Shown here in pieces: positions 50,583 to 63,025 of a stretch of 64,000 nt of DNA. Every line of letters starts with the position of its first letter. Position 1 is the first letter of the stretch. A program made the translations under genes and the position numbers. The stretch comes from Lycocorax pyrrhopterus obiensis. Lineage: Eukaryota > Chordata > Aves > Passeriformes > Paradisaeidae. The notes under the pieces were generated by a model that had not been told where the DNA came from, ran no database searches, and saw nothing but the letters and a program-made list of their open reading frames with translations. The stretch spans positions 89,287,047-89,351,046 of the forward strand of contig JACSVZ010000004.1 in NCBI GenBank assembly GCA_014706295.1. Direction: 5' to 3'.

Positions 50583-50655
50583 AACTGTTCTGTTCTGTTC
50601 TATTCTATTCTATTCTATTCTATTCTATTCTACTCTATTCTATTCTATTCTGCCT
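50583..50655. repeat. (ATTCT)n pentanucleotide microsatellite
   Basis: Two or three TTCTG units then about 12 TATTC units with one substitution. It grows out of the 3' tail of the adjacent CR1. Confidence 0.95.
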
Positions 50656-50706
50656 GTATCTATTCTACCTTTATCTATTATTTCACACCATCCTATTCTA
50701 CCCATC

Positions 50707-50788
50707 CTACTCCTATCCTATCCTATCCTATCCTATCCTATCCTATCCTATCCTATCCTATCCTATCCTACCCTATCCTATCCTATCC
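50707..50788. repeat. (CCTAT)n pentanucleotide microsatellite
   Basis: About 15 tandem CCTAT units with one ACCCTAT variant. It lies 50 bp after the ATTCT array; the intervening bases are degenerate versions of both units. Confidence 0.95.
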
Positions 50789-52559
50789 CTGATAACAAAG
50801 TCCACATTACGTGTATTGCTATACATTCTTGTCTTAAGGCAAAAAAGTCACCAATACGTTATTAAGCATAGAAGATGTCAAAGAACATCTATTCCACTTT
50901 AAATTTTGTTTTATCTTGCTAAAATTATGTTTTTAATTTTCATTTCAGGTTTTAAAGACTTAATGTCATTTCTTGGTCAAATACTAAAAAGTAGTTTTAG
51001 CCTTCAGGGATATCTTGTGATTTCCTTTGTTGTAAAGTTCTAGGACACAGTTTTATCATGTTTTTTCAAGCTCTTTGATACAATGCTGTTATTGTTGCTC
51101 GAGATAGATCAGTTTTTTGAGGACTAAACCTGAACATGATTTATCAAAATGCTTCTCCCAGCCCCCAAAACTGCATTGCAAAGTCTCATTCTTCATCTCT
51201 TTGAGATAAAATTATATAATGCCAGTGTCAGAATTTATGTTAAATATAAAAAATGCATGCAGTGCTTATACATTGTTATTGAAACAAAAGAAGAAACTGC
51301 AGGAACATCAGAACACTGGATTTTTAATTAGCGAAAAAAGGTAAAAGGAAATACATAACTCCACCAAAGGCTTTTTGGTTTGCAGGTTTCATTGACATGC
51401 AAGTCAAATTTGAACTGTTCTTGTATCTTAAAAGTAACTTTATTTGGTCACTGACCCAGTCTGAAGTATGGTTTACATTGTATTTAATTTTCTAGACAAT
51501 ATATCTTCATGTTTCTATGTCAATAAGAATTTCAACAAGAAAGTAACTGAGCACACATCTTTGGAAGCAAACTAATATTTAAAACTGGTCCAAAAGTCTT
51601 TGAAATGCAGCTTTTATTCTTCCTTTTTTCCCCTACAATTTTTTGATAGTACATTCTGCTATTGAGTACACTTTTTTTGTTTTTTCTGGATTAAATTATT
51701 CATACATTTTACACTGATTTAAAGTTGTCATATAATACTGCAGAGGGAAAATTGCACCGATCCTTAACTACTATTCTCTTTACATTTTAATGCCGTTTTT
51801 ACATAATCTCCTCATTGAATATTCATTACAGATGATGTCTAAACAAACTGACAGAAACTATTCTGTTTACCCATTTATAATTTGAATTGGAGCCAATTAA
51901 TGACGTCCGCCCACATGTGTTCTTACAAGACACCATGACCTGCATATTTGAGCAGACTGCCACATGGTTTTGATACTAAGGACCAGAGATCATCTTCACT
52001 GATTCTGTCATATTTTTTATCAGGTCAGGAACAATACAGGTCAAGAACAGCTCTACTCAAGTGCTTACAAAAACAAAGACATAAAATCAAGGTAGACTAT
52101 AAAAGAATCAGGCCTGTAATCATTAAAGTCAATCATATTTACCGCTTTCTCGTAATACATATAAACCTCATGGCACAGGATGAAAATAAATATATTCATT
52201 ATCACTGAGATGCAAGGGATATTTTCAACATAAGTATAGGATTTTAGAAAGTACATTCAGGTGTGGGAGATTAGATTTTAAAACCAAGGCAGGTAGACTT
52301 GAATTACCAAAAAGATTAAAGATGTAATTAGGTTTTGTGTTGTGGTTTTTATTTTTGGAAATTTAAACCATGAGAAGCATTGCTGAACAAGTTTCAAAAT
52401 GTGCTGTCATCACTATCATTACTTTTATGACTTTTGGATGAAAGGATTTTGTTTTCTCACCATGATCACTAAGATTAATATTTACTGTAGCTGAATGCAA
52501 ATAGCTTCATAAGTAATTTTACTAAAAGTAATTTTAATGTTTCAGTTTTTCTATATAGT

Positions 52560-52990
52560 TGTGGTGGGTTGATCTTGTCTGGCTGCCAGGTGCCCACCAA
52601 GCTGCTTTCTTGCTCTTCCTCCTCATCAGAACAGGGGGAGAAAATAAGATGAAAAAGCTAGGTCAAGGTAAGGACAGGGAGATTGCTCACCAATTAGGCA
52701 AAATAGATTCAGCTTGGTGAAGATTAATTTGTAGACAATTAAAAATAGAGTAGGATGGTGAAAAATGACAATAAAAAAATTTTTCTCAAGTCAAACTCTT
52801 CTGCAGCCTTCCTGACTGAGTGGTGAAGGTGTGTGGAGAATATGGGCTGCAGTCAATTCATTAACAGCTCCTCTCTGCCACTCCTTCTTCACACTTGTTT
52901 CCTGCTCTATTGCAGGGTCCCACTTTTGGTATAGCCGTCATTCATAACTGCTTGAATGTGAGTCCTTCCCACAGCTGCAGTTTATGGCTC
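52560..52990 (-). mobile_element. Truncated old LTR, same family as 17399-18381
   Basis: Starts TGTGGTGGGTTGATC and continues GGCTGCCAGGTGCCCACCAA, GGGGGAGAAAATAAGATG, AAGGACAGGGAGATTGCTCA, CCAATTAGGCAAAATAGATT and GAATGTGAGTCCTTCCCAC. This is the same order and orientation as the 17.4-kb copy but more diverged, and it ends before the other LTR edge. Confidence 0.8.
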
Positions 52991-55900
52991 CTTTCCTTTT
53001 TATTTTATCATGTAAAAATATAATTGTAAATTACAAAGCTTGTTGTCACATGCTAAGATTCTTATTACTTCCTAGACTGCAGGTTGAATTGAACTTTAGT
53101 TTATGAAAATAATGATAATAATACGGGGAATTATTCAGAAAACAATTTGGTTTTTATTTCAAAAATACACTGGGGCCAACAAGGCACGTTGTTGTGTATT
53201 TTAAAAATACAGTAGGAAGAAAAGCTTAGAAGAAAACGCAACTTTCAAAGTCAGTTTAAGTTAATCTGGTAATATGAATGCCAAAATTTCATATTCATAA
53301 CTTCTTGTTATTCATAATGTTAACACAAGGAAAGGTTATTTGCATCTTTTTGTTCAGAATGAAGTTAACCTGAATGTATTTAAACTTTGTAGTGTATAAC
53401 ATTATCTAAAAACTGTCCAGATTTATGTAAAACCTTGATGTCCTGACAATGCAATGTCCATGTAATATTACTGCACTTTTATTACAGGGATATACATTCA
53501 TTCATAGTTCCCTCATTCTCATCATGTATATAAACAATTTTGTGCATATAAATGTATATATAAGCAGTTTATATGTTGTAACGTTGTAAAGAAGAGTTTT
53601 TCTATATGAAGCACGTTTTTTCTTATTACATCAAACACTTCGCTACACCAAAGATATAATTTGTTTGTCCATCCTCAAGTACCTGTTACTGTATGAGATG
53701 CTCAGGTATTCAAGGTGTTGCAAGCAAGGCTGATGTGTATGACACAGGAAAATCCATATCCTTCTAGAGAGGCAGTTAGAAGCCAGACAAGATGCAAAGA
53801 CATCTTATATGATGGAAAATATCTGAGTGTGGACATCTGAATTTAGCCCAAAGAAAGAAACACTATATGCTGACGCACTGCTTTGTTTTCCTCTTAAAAT
53901 TCATTTCCATAAATACAACCTTCCATTAGCACAGTAACATACGTGCTTTGTCAGAGTTTCTGACTTGGCTCAGTATGGCTCATGCCTTTTCTGTCTCTAT
54001 TTTAAGTAGCATTAAACAGTAGTTGAACTCTAAGATTGTGTACGTTTCTAGCAAATAAATTTAACTGTCACATTGTAGTTTTCTGAGGCATTTCATTCCA
54101 TAAATATTTTGGCATTTCCTTTTACCTCTGGAGACGTTCCAGTATTCACTTCAGTTGCCTTTTTGCACCATACAGTGTAATGGCAAGGTCTGTCACCCTT
54201 CTAAATGAAATGGTTTGTGCTCTTGGAACTATTATGCTGTAAAAACAAGAAACCAACAAGCTCAAGTACTCTGCTTCTCAAAGAAAACAGGTGTTTATGG
54301 ACCTTTCTGCTACTGTTGACAGACGGTTAGTACTGCAGGCAATTATCTTTAAAATAAGTTTCATAGTGTTAGAATGCATGAAATAAAGGATTTACCCAAC
54401 ATGTTCAACCGAAAATAATATTGGACTTAGAACTACTTAGTTTGTGTTGATTTCCCATAGTTATTTTTTTGTTTAAGGTCATGAATGCAAATCTGCTTTG
54501 TTATTCTGTTACTATTATCTCCTGGATATTCCACTGGCCCACATGTCATTACAAAGGTGTTTGAATTCCCTCAGTGAATATTGTACAATGATGTTTGAGT
54601 TGGGACACATAGAATTCATTAGATTTTTATTTTTTAATTTTTCTGAAATTTCAATATTTGCCATATTTGGTTCATGTTTTACATGAAGTTTAAGTAAGAA
54701 GAATTAAAATGTCAGAAAAGTCTTGAGGAATTATGTTGTTAAATAAGTAATTTTCAAGGACTTGAAACTGATTGCTTTAAGGACTACACCATAATAGTAG
54801 AGCTGAGATTTAACACTTCAGATTCCCACACTGGGCTCTGTTTAGAGAATAGTTTGTGTATAGATGAATGTGCATCTTTGATATTTAAACACTTCTTCAT
54901 GTAGACCTCTATTTCATGTGCTCTATCAAGCTTCATATGCACTTTGAATTATTTAATAAAATTAACCTAGTCTTTAAAGACTTGAGGAAGTAAGACAACA
55001 ATCAAATGGGGTAAACCAAGTATGTTTCTCTGGCTTAAATTTCTGAGGCAAAAAAAAATTGATGTGCTCATTTAGTAAGTGATACTCTCAGCTTTTACTT
55101 AAGTCAGAGTTCTTATCTGGTAACTCATGTGTTCTTAGTTTATGTGTACTTTGTTTTTAACAAATGCTAGCTGGAGCTTTTAATTTTCAAATTTAAAGAA
55201 CAATATTTTCAGACCTTGTTTTGAACAACAAATCTAAAAGTATTTCTTTAAAATGTTTTGAAAAAGATTTCCAAAGATGCAATAAGAACAATTGGAATTA
55301 TTTTTCATGAATGGCAGATAAATAGATCCATGGTTTTTTGCCTTCTTTTCCATTGTTCAGTTAAAAAAAATAGCATAGTGTTTCTTTAAAGCTTATATTT
55401 CCATATTTGTTTCCAACTGACAGTTGGAGCAGCAGCAGGAGCAAACCTGAAAGCCATATATTTGGCATTTTCCTTTGGCAGAAAATGAGAAAGAGATCAT
55501 CCTACTAAATCAGAGAGTTGTCTAAAATTGTCCAAAAGTGATAAATTCCAAAGTTTTAGTGTGAACATATGAATAATTGTCTCCTCTTGCGATTTTGCTT
55601 TTTATGTTTTAATTTTATCTTTCAAAGCTAAATCAAGTTGATTGATAATTCATTAAAAATATGGCTCACATAAATATGAAACGTTCTTTGGGCTTTGGTA
55701 CTTGACTTAAAATTTAAATTTTAATGCTGCATACTATTCTGTGTACTTAGAAATGGCAACATATCAAACAAACCGAAAAGAGAAGAAGGAACATGTTTCA
55801 ATGGTTAAGATGGTAAAGTGAAATTTGACATGATGTTTAGGCACTATAGCTGAAGATTAAAATCTAACTTGGCAACAAGCTGCTTCTCTGACTGAGTAAC

Positions 55901-57975
55901 AGATTGTGGCAGCTTTTTTGACTCTGAAATCATCATTATGGGATTTTTTTTATGTCTCCCTCTACAGAAGAAACAAAACTGTGCTTAATAATGTGCTCAT
56001 TCTCTTACTGTGGATGTATTTAAATTCCTTAAGTACATGATTAGTTATAGATCTATTTTACATAATCAACAGCTACCACTAAAAATGGCACTTCATAGTA
56101 TCAAGAATTTTATTACTCTCATTGTTGCAATTAATTCTTTATTTTTACAGTTTTAGCTTCCAGCCACTGTGTATCAATACTTTTTATCTATATACATCAT
56201 CAGAAAGTTCTTCCTTATTGGAGTAGTCTAAGATTAATGTCAAATCACTTCTTAACTTTTATTACATAAACAAAATGAACTGATTTTTCTTAAGATTGTT
56301 CTTATTGTTTTCTTCTAAAAATCTCAGATTATTTGGCCTTAATTAACTTGCTGAGGAAGGACTATGTTGCATATGGCAAGTACATTTGAAGTTATCTATG
56401 TTATCATTGGCAATCCAAAGAAAGAAAAGTGGTGGGGAAAAAGACAATCTGTGTTTACTTACCTGAGAAATGTTCCAGACATGGGGCAGTCACCTGGTGA
56501 TAGTCATTACAAAACAAACTGCTGGGCTTTTAAAATTATTATTATTTTTGTAATTTTACTATTTTTTTCTCCCTTTTTTAAAAATGGCTTCAGCACTTTT
56601 GCTTTTACATTATTGCTATTATATGATATATTACTACTGTTATTTCCTTCTTATATTTATTTAATTTCTACCAGGTGTGGTTATTAGATTAATTTTCCAG
56701 TCATTAGTGGGGGCTAAAAGGAAAATAAATTCCTGAAAATGAGAAATATAAATTATAATGTCAATATTGAAAAATAAGCAAATTTCTTTTTATAATTGCT
56801 TTTTAAGTAACTGCAATTGTTGGATAGTAGTTTTTGGTAGTACCAAAAGTCTTCAACATTTCTTTAAAATAATGAACAGAAGTGTTTTCAATAAATTTGC
56901 AGTCATTCAACAAAAACTGGAGGAATTAAAATTTTACAGGACAGGCCCTTGTATTTGGCATAAAGTTTATTTTGTCTGGTTGGACCCTATTTCAACCTGG
57001 TAGTTATGAGTTATTCATTTTGCATCTTATTAATTGCAGCTGTACCTATGCCAAATTATGAATAATGCTGGTGGGATAAATGGTTTACATTTTTTAAGGG
57101 CTTCGAGGAAAAATAAATAACTTGATTTATAAAGGAATATGAAAAAAAAAGTTATGCCATCTTTCACAATTAATCACCCATAAAATTTGTGCATTAGATT
57201 TAACTAGTTTTACTACTTTTTGTAGTTGATTTTTTATGCTTCCTCTTCCTCTGGATTTTGGCCATAATTACAGTGTCTCTTAAAACTTCAGGAGACATCA
57301 CCGTAGGAGGGGTGTGCTAAGGAAAGAGCAGAAATTTAAAAATTTTAAGGAATACTGGATTCTTCTATGTGTTGTCTAATACTGGCAACATCTTTTGACA
57401 TTCCTTCTGTGATATGTTGTTCTTTAAGTGTTGTTGTGTACACAGTGTGTATAAGCTGCGTTGTTTTTCTTTAAATGAAATAGATGCTCCAAACCTTGGT
57501 TTAAAGCTCTATTTTAAGAATCTGGCTCCATTCTTCTAAAAATTTTAAAAAATATTTAGGAATCTGAAAAACTATAGCAGTATTTCCATGTTTGTGTCTA
57601 TAGCAATGCTTTCTTTCGCTTTCAAATCCCTTTAAGCATGAGATGTCCATAAAAGAAATGACAGAGTAAAAAAAAATTGAATGCTCGTGTTGCTTTCAAC
57701 TTTTACATAGCAGCAGGGACAAGATGCAAAGTGGGAAAATACTGTTACATTTGAAGTTAGTATGTCAATGAAATGGAATAACCTATGACAGCTGCAAACA
57801 GCTTTCATAAAAAGCCTTTAGAGCTAACTCATTTTCTATTTATTATTTTAAAATTTTTAATCATGGATGCTCAGGACTATTTCCCTGATCTTAATGTATG
57901 ATACTGTAGTTTTACTCAGGCAACAAATTCTCACTGCATTTTCTTATCTTTAGGAAATGTTCCTTCAAGCAGGCC

Positions 57976-58072
57976 CTGGGTTGTTTTGTTTTTTGTTGTT
58001 GTGGGGTTTCTTTGGGTTTTTTTTTGGTTCGGTTTGGGTTGGGTTGGTTTGGTTTTTTTGGGGGGGGGAGCA
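57976..58072. repeat. G/T-rich low-complexity tract
   Basis: GTTTT, GGGTTT and TTGGGTTGGGTTGG units ending in an 8-9 base G run. The minus strand gives a Pro/Asn/Lys open frame that is not a gene. Several G runs allow G-quadruplex folding on the plus strand. Confidence 0.85.
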
Positions 58073-59164
58073 AGGGACAAGACACATTTCTACTAGTACA
58101 TTTCTGCTGTTTTGAAGTTGTTTGCTTGATCTGCTTGTAAACATAACAGATATCTTATGTGGGGTTCTCATTGCTTCTTGCATCTTAAAACAAAATTCAC
58201 TGCTCTTAATTTTACTTTCTATTTACTCTACTTAATGCTTACATTTATAAGATAGATAAGTAATAATGAAATAGTTCTTCGTAGTAGATGTTTTAGAGAT
58301 GTAGCACTACCATGTGCCCTATTGCTTCTTCCAGGCAGAATGTCCATACAGGCATTTCCTGCAACTCTGGTGCTGACTTTATCCATTGCTTGCAATGGCA
58401 ATTATGCCAGCAGAAAGTATGGGGATATCTAGGATAAAGGAAAATGTTTCAAATGAAAAAGTAATTATGAAAAGAAATTCACTTGCAGAGGTTTCATATA
58501 GGTGCCTCCTTAGGTGTCTCATATTTTTAAACTTTTTCTTGTTTTCACAGTCTATTTATCTAATAACAAGTAATCATTCTGAATTGCTTATAAGGGAATT
58601 TTGTCTCATACCTTTCAGAAAGCAAATAGGATCATTCTTCTGTAGGAAAAATGTAACTGATCATCCAAAAATAAATATAATGTGTTTGGAAGCAATTTTT
58701 GTGTTTTCAGTTTTTCTAAATGAAAATTAATTCTTTTCTTCATTTAATCAGTTCATAATAAATACATGTAAATGGTGATGATCAAATTAGTACTACTGGA
58801 ATTTTTGATTGCAAAACAAAATTGAATCTGGATAAGCACCTCAGAGCTGCTTTTTTCCTCCCTTGTTATATAAATCAATATTGTTTAACCACATATGTGG
58901 TATATTGTGGTATGTTGGGATATTATTAAATCCTCATAAGTTTTTCCCATGCTGTATTCATATCTATATCCATACAAAACTGTCTTGCATTATTCCTCAA
59001 AAATAAGCCAACAGACAAACCCCTGCCATCTGACAAATCTAAAAAATTCTTCTGATGATTCAAAGCTTTATCTACAGAAAAACTAATTTTAACTAAATAT
59101 ATATGTGTAAATATTAGTCTCCCATAGATGTCAAGACTCACATATACTCATTAGAAACAGTAAT

Positions 59165-60562
59165 TCTAAATGGAAGTTTGCCCCACCTTAAGACAGGTAA
59201 TATAACTTGTGTCAGTCTCACTTCAGTGCTTGGTAAAATTTTGGAGAAGATTATTCTGGGAATTATTGAAAAACACTTAAAAATCTTGAAGGACAGCGCA
59301 GTCATTGGTCACAGCCAGCAGTTCTTCACGAGGAGAAAGTCCTGCTTGACATACTTAATTTTCTTTTACAATAGGGTAACCCGCCTAGTTGATCAAGGGA
59401 AGCCAGTTGATGTGATCTTTTTGGATTTCAGTAAATCTTTTGATACTGTGTCTCACAGGATTCTTCTGGACACGATGTCCGGCTCACAGCTGGATAAACA
59501 CATCATGTGATGGGTGAGAAACTGGCTCATGGGTCGGGCACAAAGGGTGACAGTGACTGGGGTGACATCAGACTGGGAACCTGTCTGTAGTGGAGTTCCT
59601 TAGGGCTCCATTCTTAGCCCAGTTCTCTCCCACATCATCATAAATGACGTGGACGCAGGACTGGAAGGGATACTGAGCAAGTTTGCAGATGATACAAAAC
59701 TGAGAGGAGCTGTTGACCTCCTCAAAGGCACAGAGGCCCTGCAGAGAGTCCTCAACAAATAAGAGAATTTGGCAATCACCAACCATAGGAAGTTCAACTT
59801 GCCATAGGAACGGCAATTGCTGGATTCTGTGCCTGGGTTGGAGAAATCCTGATTTTATGTACAGATAAGAAACTGGAAATAGAGCTGTGGAAAGGGACCC
59901 AGGGGTCCTGGTCAATGGCAAGTTGAACATGAGTCAGCAGTGCCCTGGAGCCAGGAGGGCCAAACGTGTCCTGGGGGGCATCAGGCACAGCATCGCCAGC
60001 GGGGCAAGGGAGGGGATTGTCCTGCTCTGCTCTGCTCTGCTCTGGGGGGACCTCACCTTGAGTGCTGGGGGCAGTTTTGGGCACTGCAAGGACATTAAAC
60101 TATTAGAGAGCATCCAAAGGAGGGCAGCAAAGATGGTGAAGGACCTTGAGAGAAAGCCGTATGAGGAGCGGCTGACGTCACTTGGCCTGTTCAGCCTGGA
60201 GAAGAGGAGACTGAGGGGAGACCTCACTGCAGTTACAACTTCCTCGTGAGGGGAAGGGGAGGGGCAGGCACTGATCTCTTCTCTGTGGTGAACAGTGACA
60301 GGACCCGAGGGAATGACCTGAATCTGTATCAGAGGAGGTGTAGGTTGGATATCAAAAAAAGGTTTTTCACCCAGAGGGTGGTTGGGCACTGGAACAGGCT
60401 CCCCAGGGAAGTGGTCACAGCACCAAGCCTGACAGAGTTCAAGAAGCATTTGTACAACGGTATCAGGCACATGGTGTGACTCTTGGGGCTCTCTTGTGCA
60501 GGACCAGGAACTGGACTTAATGATCCTTGTGGGTTCTTTCCAACTCAGGAGATTTTATGACA
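59165..60562 (+). pseudogene. CR1 LINE ORF2 remnant, longest uninterrupted copy
   Basis: About 1.4 kb of 5'-truncated CR1 covering the RT domain to the tail. Landmarks: SVLGKILEKIILG, FTRRKSCLTYL, motif A in VDVIFLDFSKSFDTVSH, FADDTKL near 59685, then QRRAAKMVKDLERKPYEERL and GHWNRLPREVVTAPSLTEF, and a 3' end GACTTAATGATCCTTGTGGG. Frameshifts and a TAG interrupt the frame repeatedly, so it is inactive. The ORF2 end is nearly identical to 35266-35745 on the other strand. Confidence 0.94.
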
Positions 60563-60897
60563 GAAGAGTGCCCTTTTCTGTCCACTGACTGTGAAAAGAA
60601 CAATTAGACTGGGTGCTTACTGTTTACATGGTAAAATTTAGTTTTTATGGATCAGATTGAAAGAATTTAAGTTAGACCTCTTAACTCTCAACCATTTGAA
60701 GGTCTTTGCAAAAGATTTTATGTGTTAGCATAGAATAGCAATTATCATGGAAACGAAGACAACAAGATTTTGTTTAATGGTGTGCAATATATCTTTACAA
60801 TGTATCTCCCATAAAGGAATGTTTCTTGTGACATTTCCTGTCTGCTTAGCCAGAAGCTTAAAACTTTCATTTATGGTTTATATCCAATTACTTCTTT

Positions 60898-60902
60898 TTT
60901 TC
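60898..60902. repeat. 5-bp target-site duplication, left copy
   Basis: TTTTC before the LTR start; the same TTTTC is at 61541-61545. It is low complexity, so a weaker proof than the CCAAC pair at 40185/40822. Confidence 0.65.
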
Positions 60903-61540
60903 TGTGCCGGTTTGGCCAAAATCTAGCAATATATCCTCTGAGAGGAAACCAGGTTACAACCACCCTTCCCCCCACAGGGTTCGGGAAAAAAAAAAAATTT
61001 TCCTCGAAGGAAAGTGAATGAGATAAGAACTATTTATTTAACAAACACACAGGAAAAGGATAATAATGCTAAATAATGAAATGAAATCTCTCGCTATAGA
61101 GAGAAACCTGGGAAGATTTCAGAGTCCTTCTGTAGGTGTGGTCTCTCTCCTCCTCGGAGCTGGGTCGGCGAGGGCCCACCCCCGGGCCTCGGGGAGAAAA
61201 TTCTCCTGATGTGTTCTGATGTTGTTGAACAGTCCAGAAGAGAAGAAGGGAAAAACCAAAGTCCCAGGAAACAAAAGTTCAACTTTCCGTCTCACACTGG
61301 GAAGAGAAGAAGAAAAAAACCGAAACCGCTGGCTGGAGAAAGCAAGCAGGGTGCTCCCTCCTGCTCCTGCAGCCAGAGAACGCAGAGAGTGTAATCTCTG
61401 TGTCCTTGGGAAACTGTTTTGAAAAGTTCGTTTGGTTTTTTTTTTTCCAAGCTCAGTTTAAAGGAACAGAAAAGGCACAATATTACTTTTTGGGCATAGA
61501 GCATGATAGGGGATACACATGATAGAGTCACCCCAAGACA
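60903..61540 (-). mobile_element. Solo ERV LTR, sibling of 40190-40821
   Basis: A 638-bp element starting TGTGCCGGTTTGG and ending GTCACCCCAAGACA with intact TG/CA ends. Shared features with 40190-40821, in order: CCTCNAAGGAAAGTGAA-like segment, a TATTTATTTAAC block (AATAAA on minus at 61033-61038), GTGTGGTCTCTCT, AGAGAAGAAG, and GGGGATACACATGATAGAGT before the end. No internal retroviral genes remain. Sense strand is minus. Confidence 0.9.
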
Positions 61541-61617
61541 TTTTCCTAGCTTATTTTATTATTAAAGAGGTGAACATTCATTTTTTTTTTTTTAAAGTGC
61601 AGTGTACAAGAATTTGT

Positions 61618-61661
61618 GAGTCTAACCAAATGTATTGCTTGGAGTCTAACCAAATGTATTG
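61618..61661. repeat. 24-bp tandem duplication
   Basis: GAGTCTAACCAAATGTATTG occurs at 61618-61637 and again at 61642-61661. Period is 24 bp. Confidence 0.9.
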
Positions 61662-61949
61662 TTTAAATAATACATTACCATATATTTTCATGAAATATTC
61701 TATCAAGTTTCCTCCTCTATATGAAATAATAGTTGCATTAAATGTCTTACAGTTATTTTTCTTCCAAGGAACAACTCTTCTTTTGTGCTTTTACATTTTT
61801 TTTTCTTCATTTTAGCTTTATTAGTCTTGATTTAATAATGAAATTTTGCATGTTAACCACTGATACAATCTAGGAATACTAGAAGGTACATCAGGAGCAG
61901 ATGAAAATGTATATTCTTTTATCTGCAGCATATTGCCTGAAATTCTTAT

Positions 61950-62092
61950 GATTACTGAAACAATGGACAACCAAGGCATGAGACCCAACCAGCAGGGCTT
62001 TAGGAAAGGCAGGTCCAACCTGATCTCCTTTTAGGTGACCTACCTAGTGGATGAGGGAAAGGCTGTGGATTTTATCTGCCTGTAGGCTTTTC
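61950..62092 (+). mobile_element. CR1 RT fragment
   Basis: Reads CAGGGCTTTAGGAAAGGCAG, GTCCAACCTGATCTCC and CTAGTGGATGAGGGAAAGGC, about 140 bp of the CR1 RT region in plus orientation, cut at both ends. Confidence 0.85.
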
Positions 62093-62994
62093 TTTGGGTT
62101 ACAAGCAGAAGCAACATAGTACAATGTAAAGATAATCTATTCGAGTAGTGTAAGTTCCTCTCTAAAATTCATTGTACTAGGCTTTTCCAATTCCGACACA
62201 GAAATGAGATGGGCTGGCTTTCTTTTTCAATACTGAGAAAATTTAAACAAGTAACTTAGCTTGGATGCTGCTTTTTACAGGGCTAAAATTTGAGTGAGAT
62301 GAATTCTTCCGTGATGTTCACAATGCAATAAACTTAAGTGGACGGAAAACAGTTTTTTCATGTGTTGCTGCCAAAAAAGCAGCGTAATAAGGCTTGTGCT
62401 GAAAGCTCAAATCTGACCCAAATGTTGTTTTTATCTACAAAACAAGAAAAATTAACTGCATTACATGCAATGGCTGATTTTGTCTGAAAACATACCCGGG
62501 AATATCTACAAAAGTTAGTATAAAGATAAAATGAATAATTTTGTGGAAAATCACTGACTATCTGCACTTTCATGTCAAGTCGTTCGCAGAAAACTTTGTA
62601 TCGAATTACAAAAAGGTACAATGTCTTGATATATGTATACATATGCATCAGCTGCAACTACTCACCTATACTGAACTCTAAAATTGCTTGTCTTAGAAGT
62701 GTTCTTTTATACAAAGCTAAGTCCATTTTCATACTTTATTTTATCTTAAAAAATTGCAGTTTCATAAATACCTTTTCAAAGAATTCTGAGAGATAAATTT
62801 ATAATTTTCTTGGAGATTCATGACTAGACATTGTGTGAAATCACTGCTTAATGTTAGTAATTTATTCAAGGAAATTTGTGCTTTTGAATTTCTGTGCATC
62901 AGCCTCCTCCATCTTTTTGTGAATTGGTAGGTCATATGTGCTACCTTGTTATTGTATAATTCAACAGATAAGAATGTTTTTAATATACTTCCAA

Positions 62995-63025
62995 TACTAG
63001 CTATACAATTTTTGTATAGCTAGTA
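62995..63025. repeat. Perfect 14-bp inverted repeat with 3-nt loop
   Basis: Left arm TACTAGCTATACAA (62995-63008), loop TTT, right arm TTGTATAGCTAGTA (63012-63025). It lies about 300 bp upstream of the exon at 63329. Confidence 0.92.

Noticed and set aside
50583..50788. CRISPR-like regular repeats
   Set aside because: These are contiguous 5-bp microsatellites without spacers, in a vertebrate intron.
59178..60479. Possible active reverse transcriptase
   Set aside because: RT motifs are visible but the frame breaks several times, and the 5' half of the LINE is missing.
61094..61531. Frames of 61-79 codons on both strands
   Set aside because: They lie in the LTR at 60903-61540 and have no retroviral protein motif.
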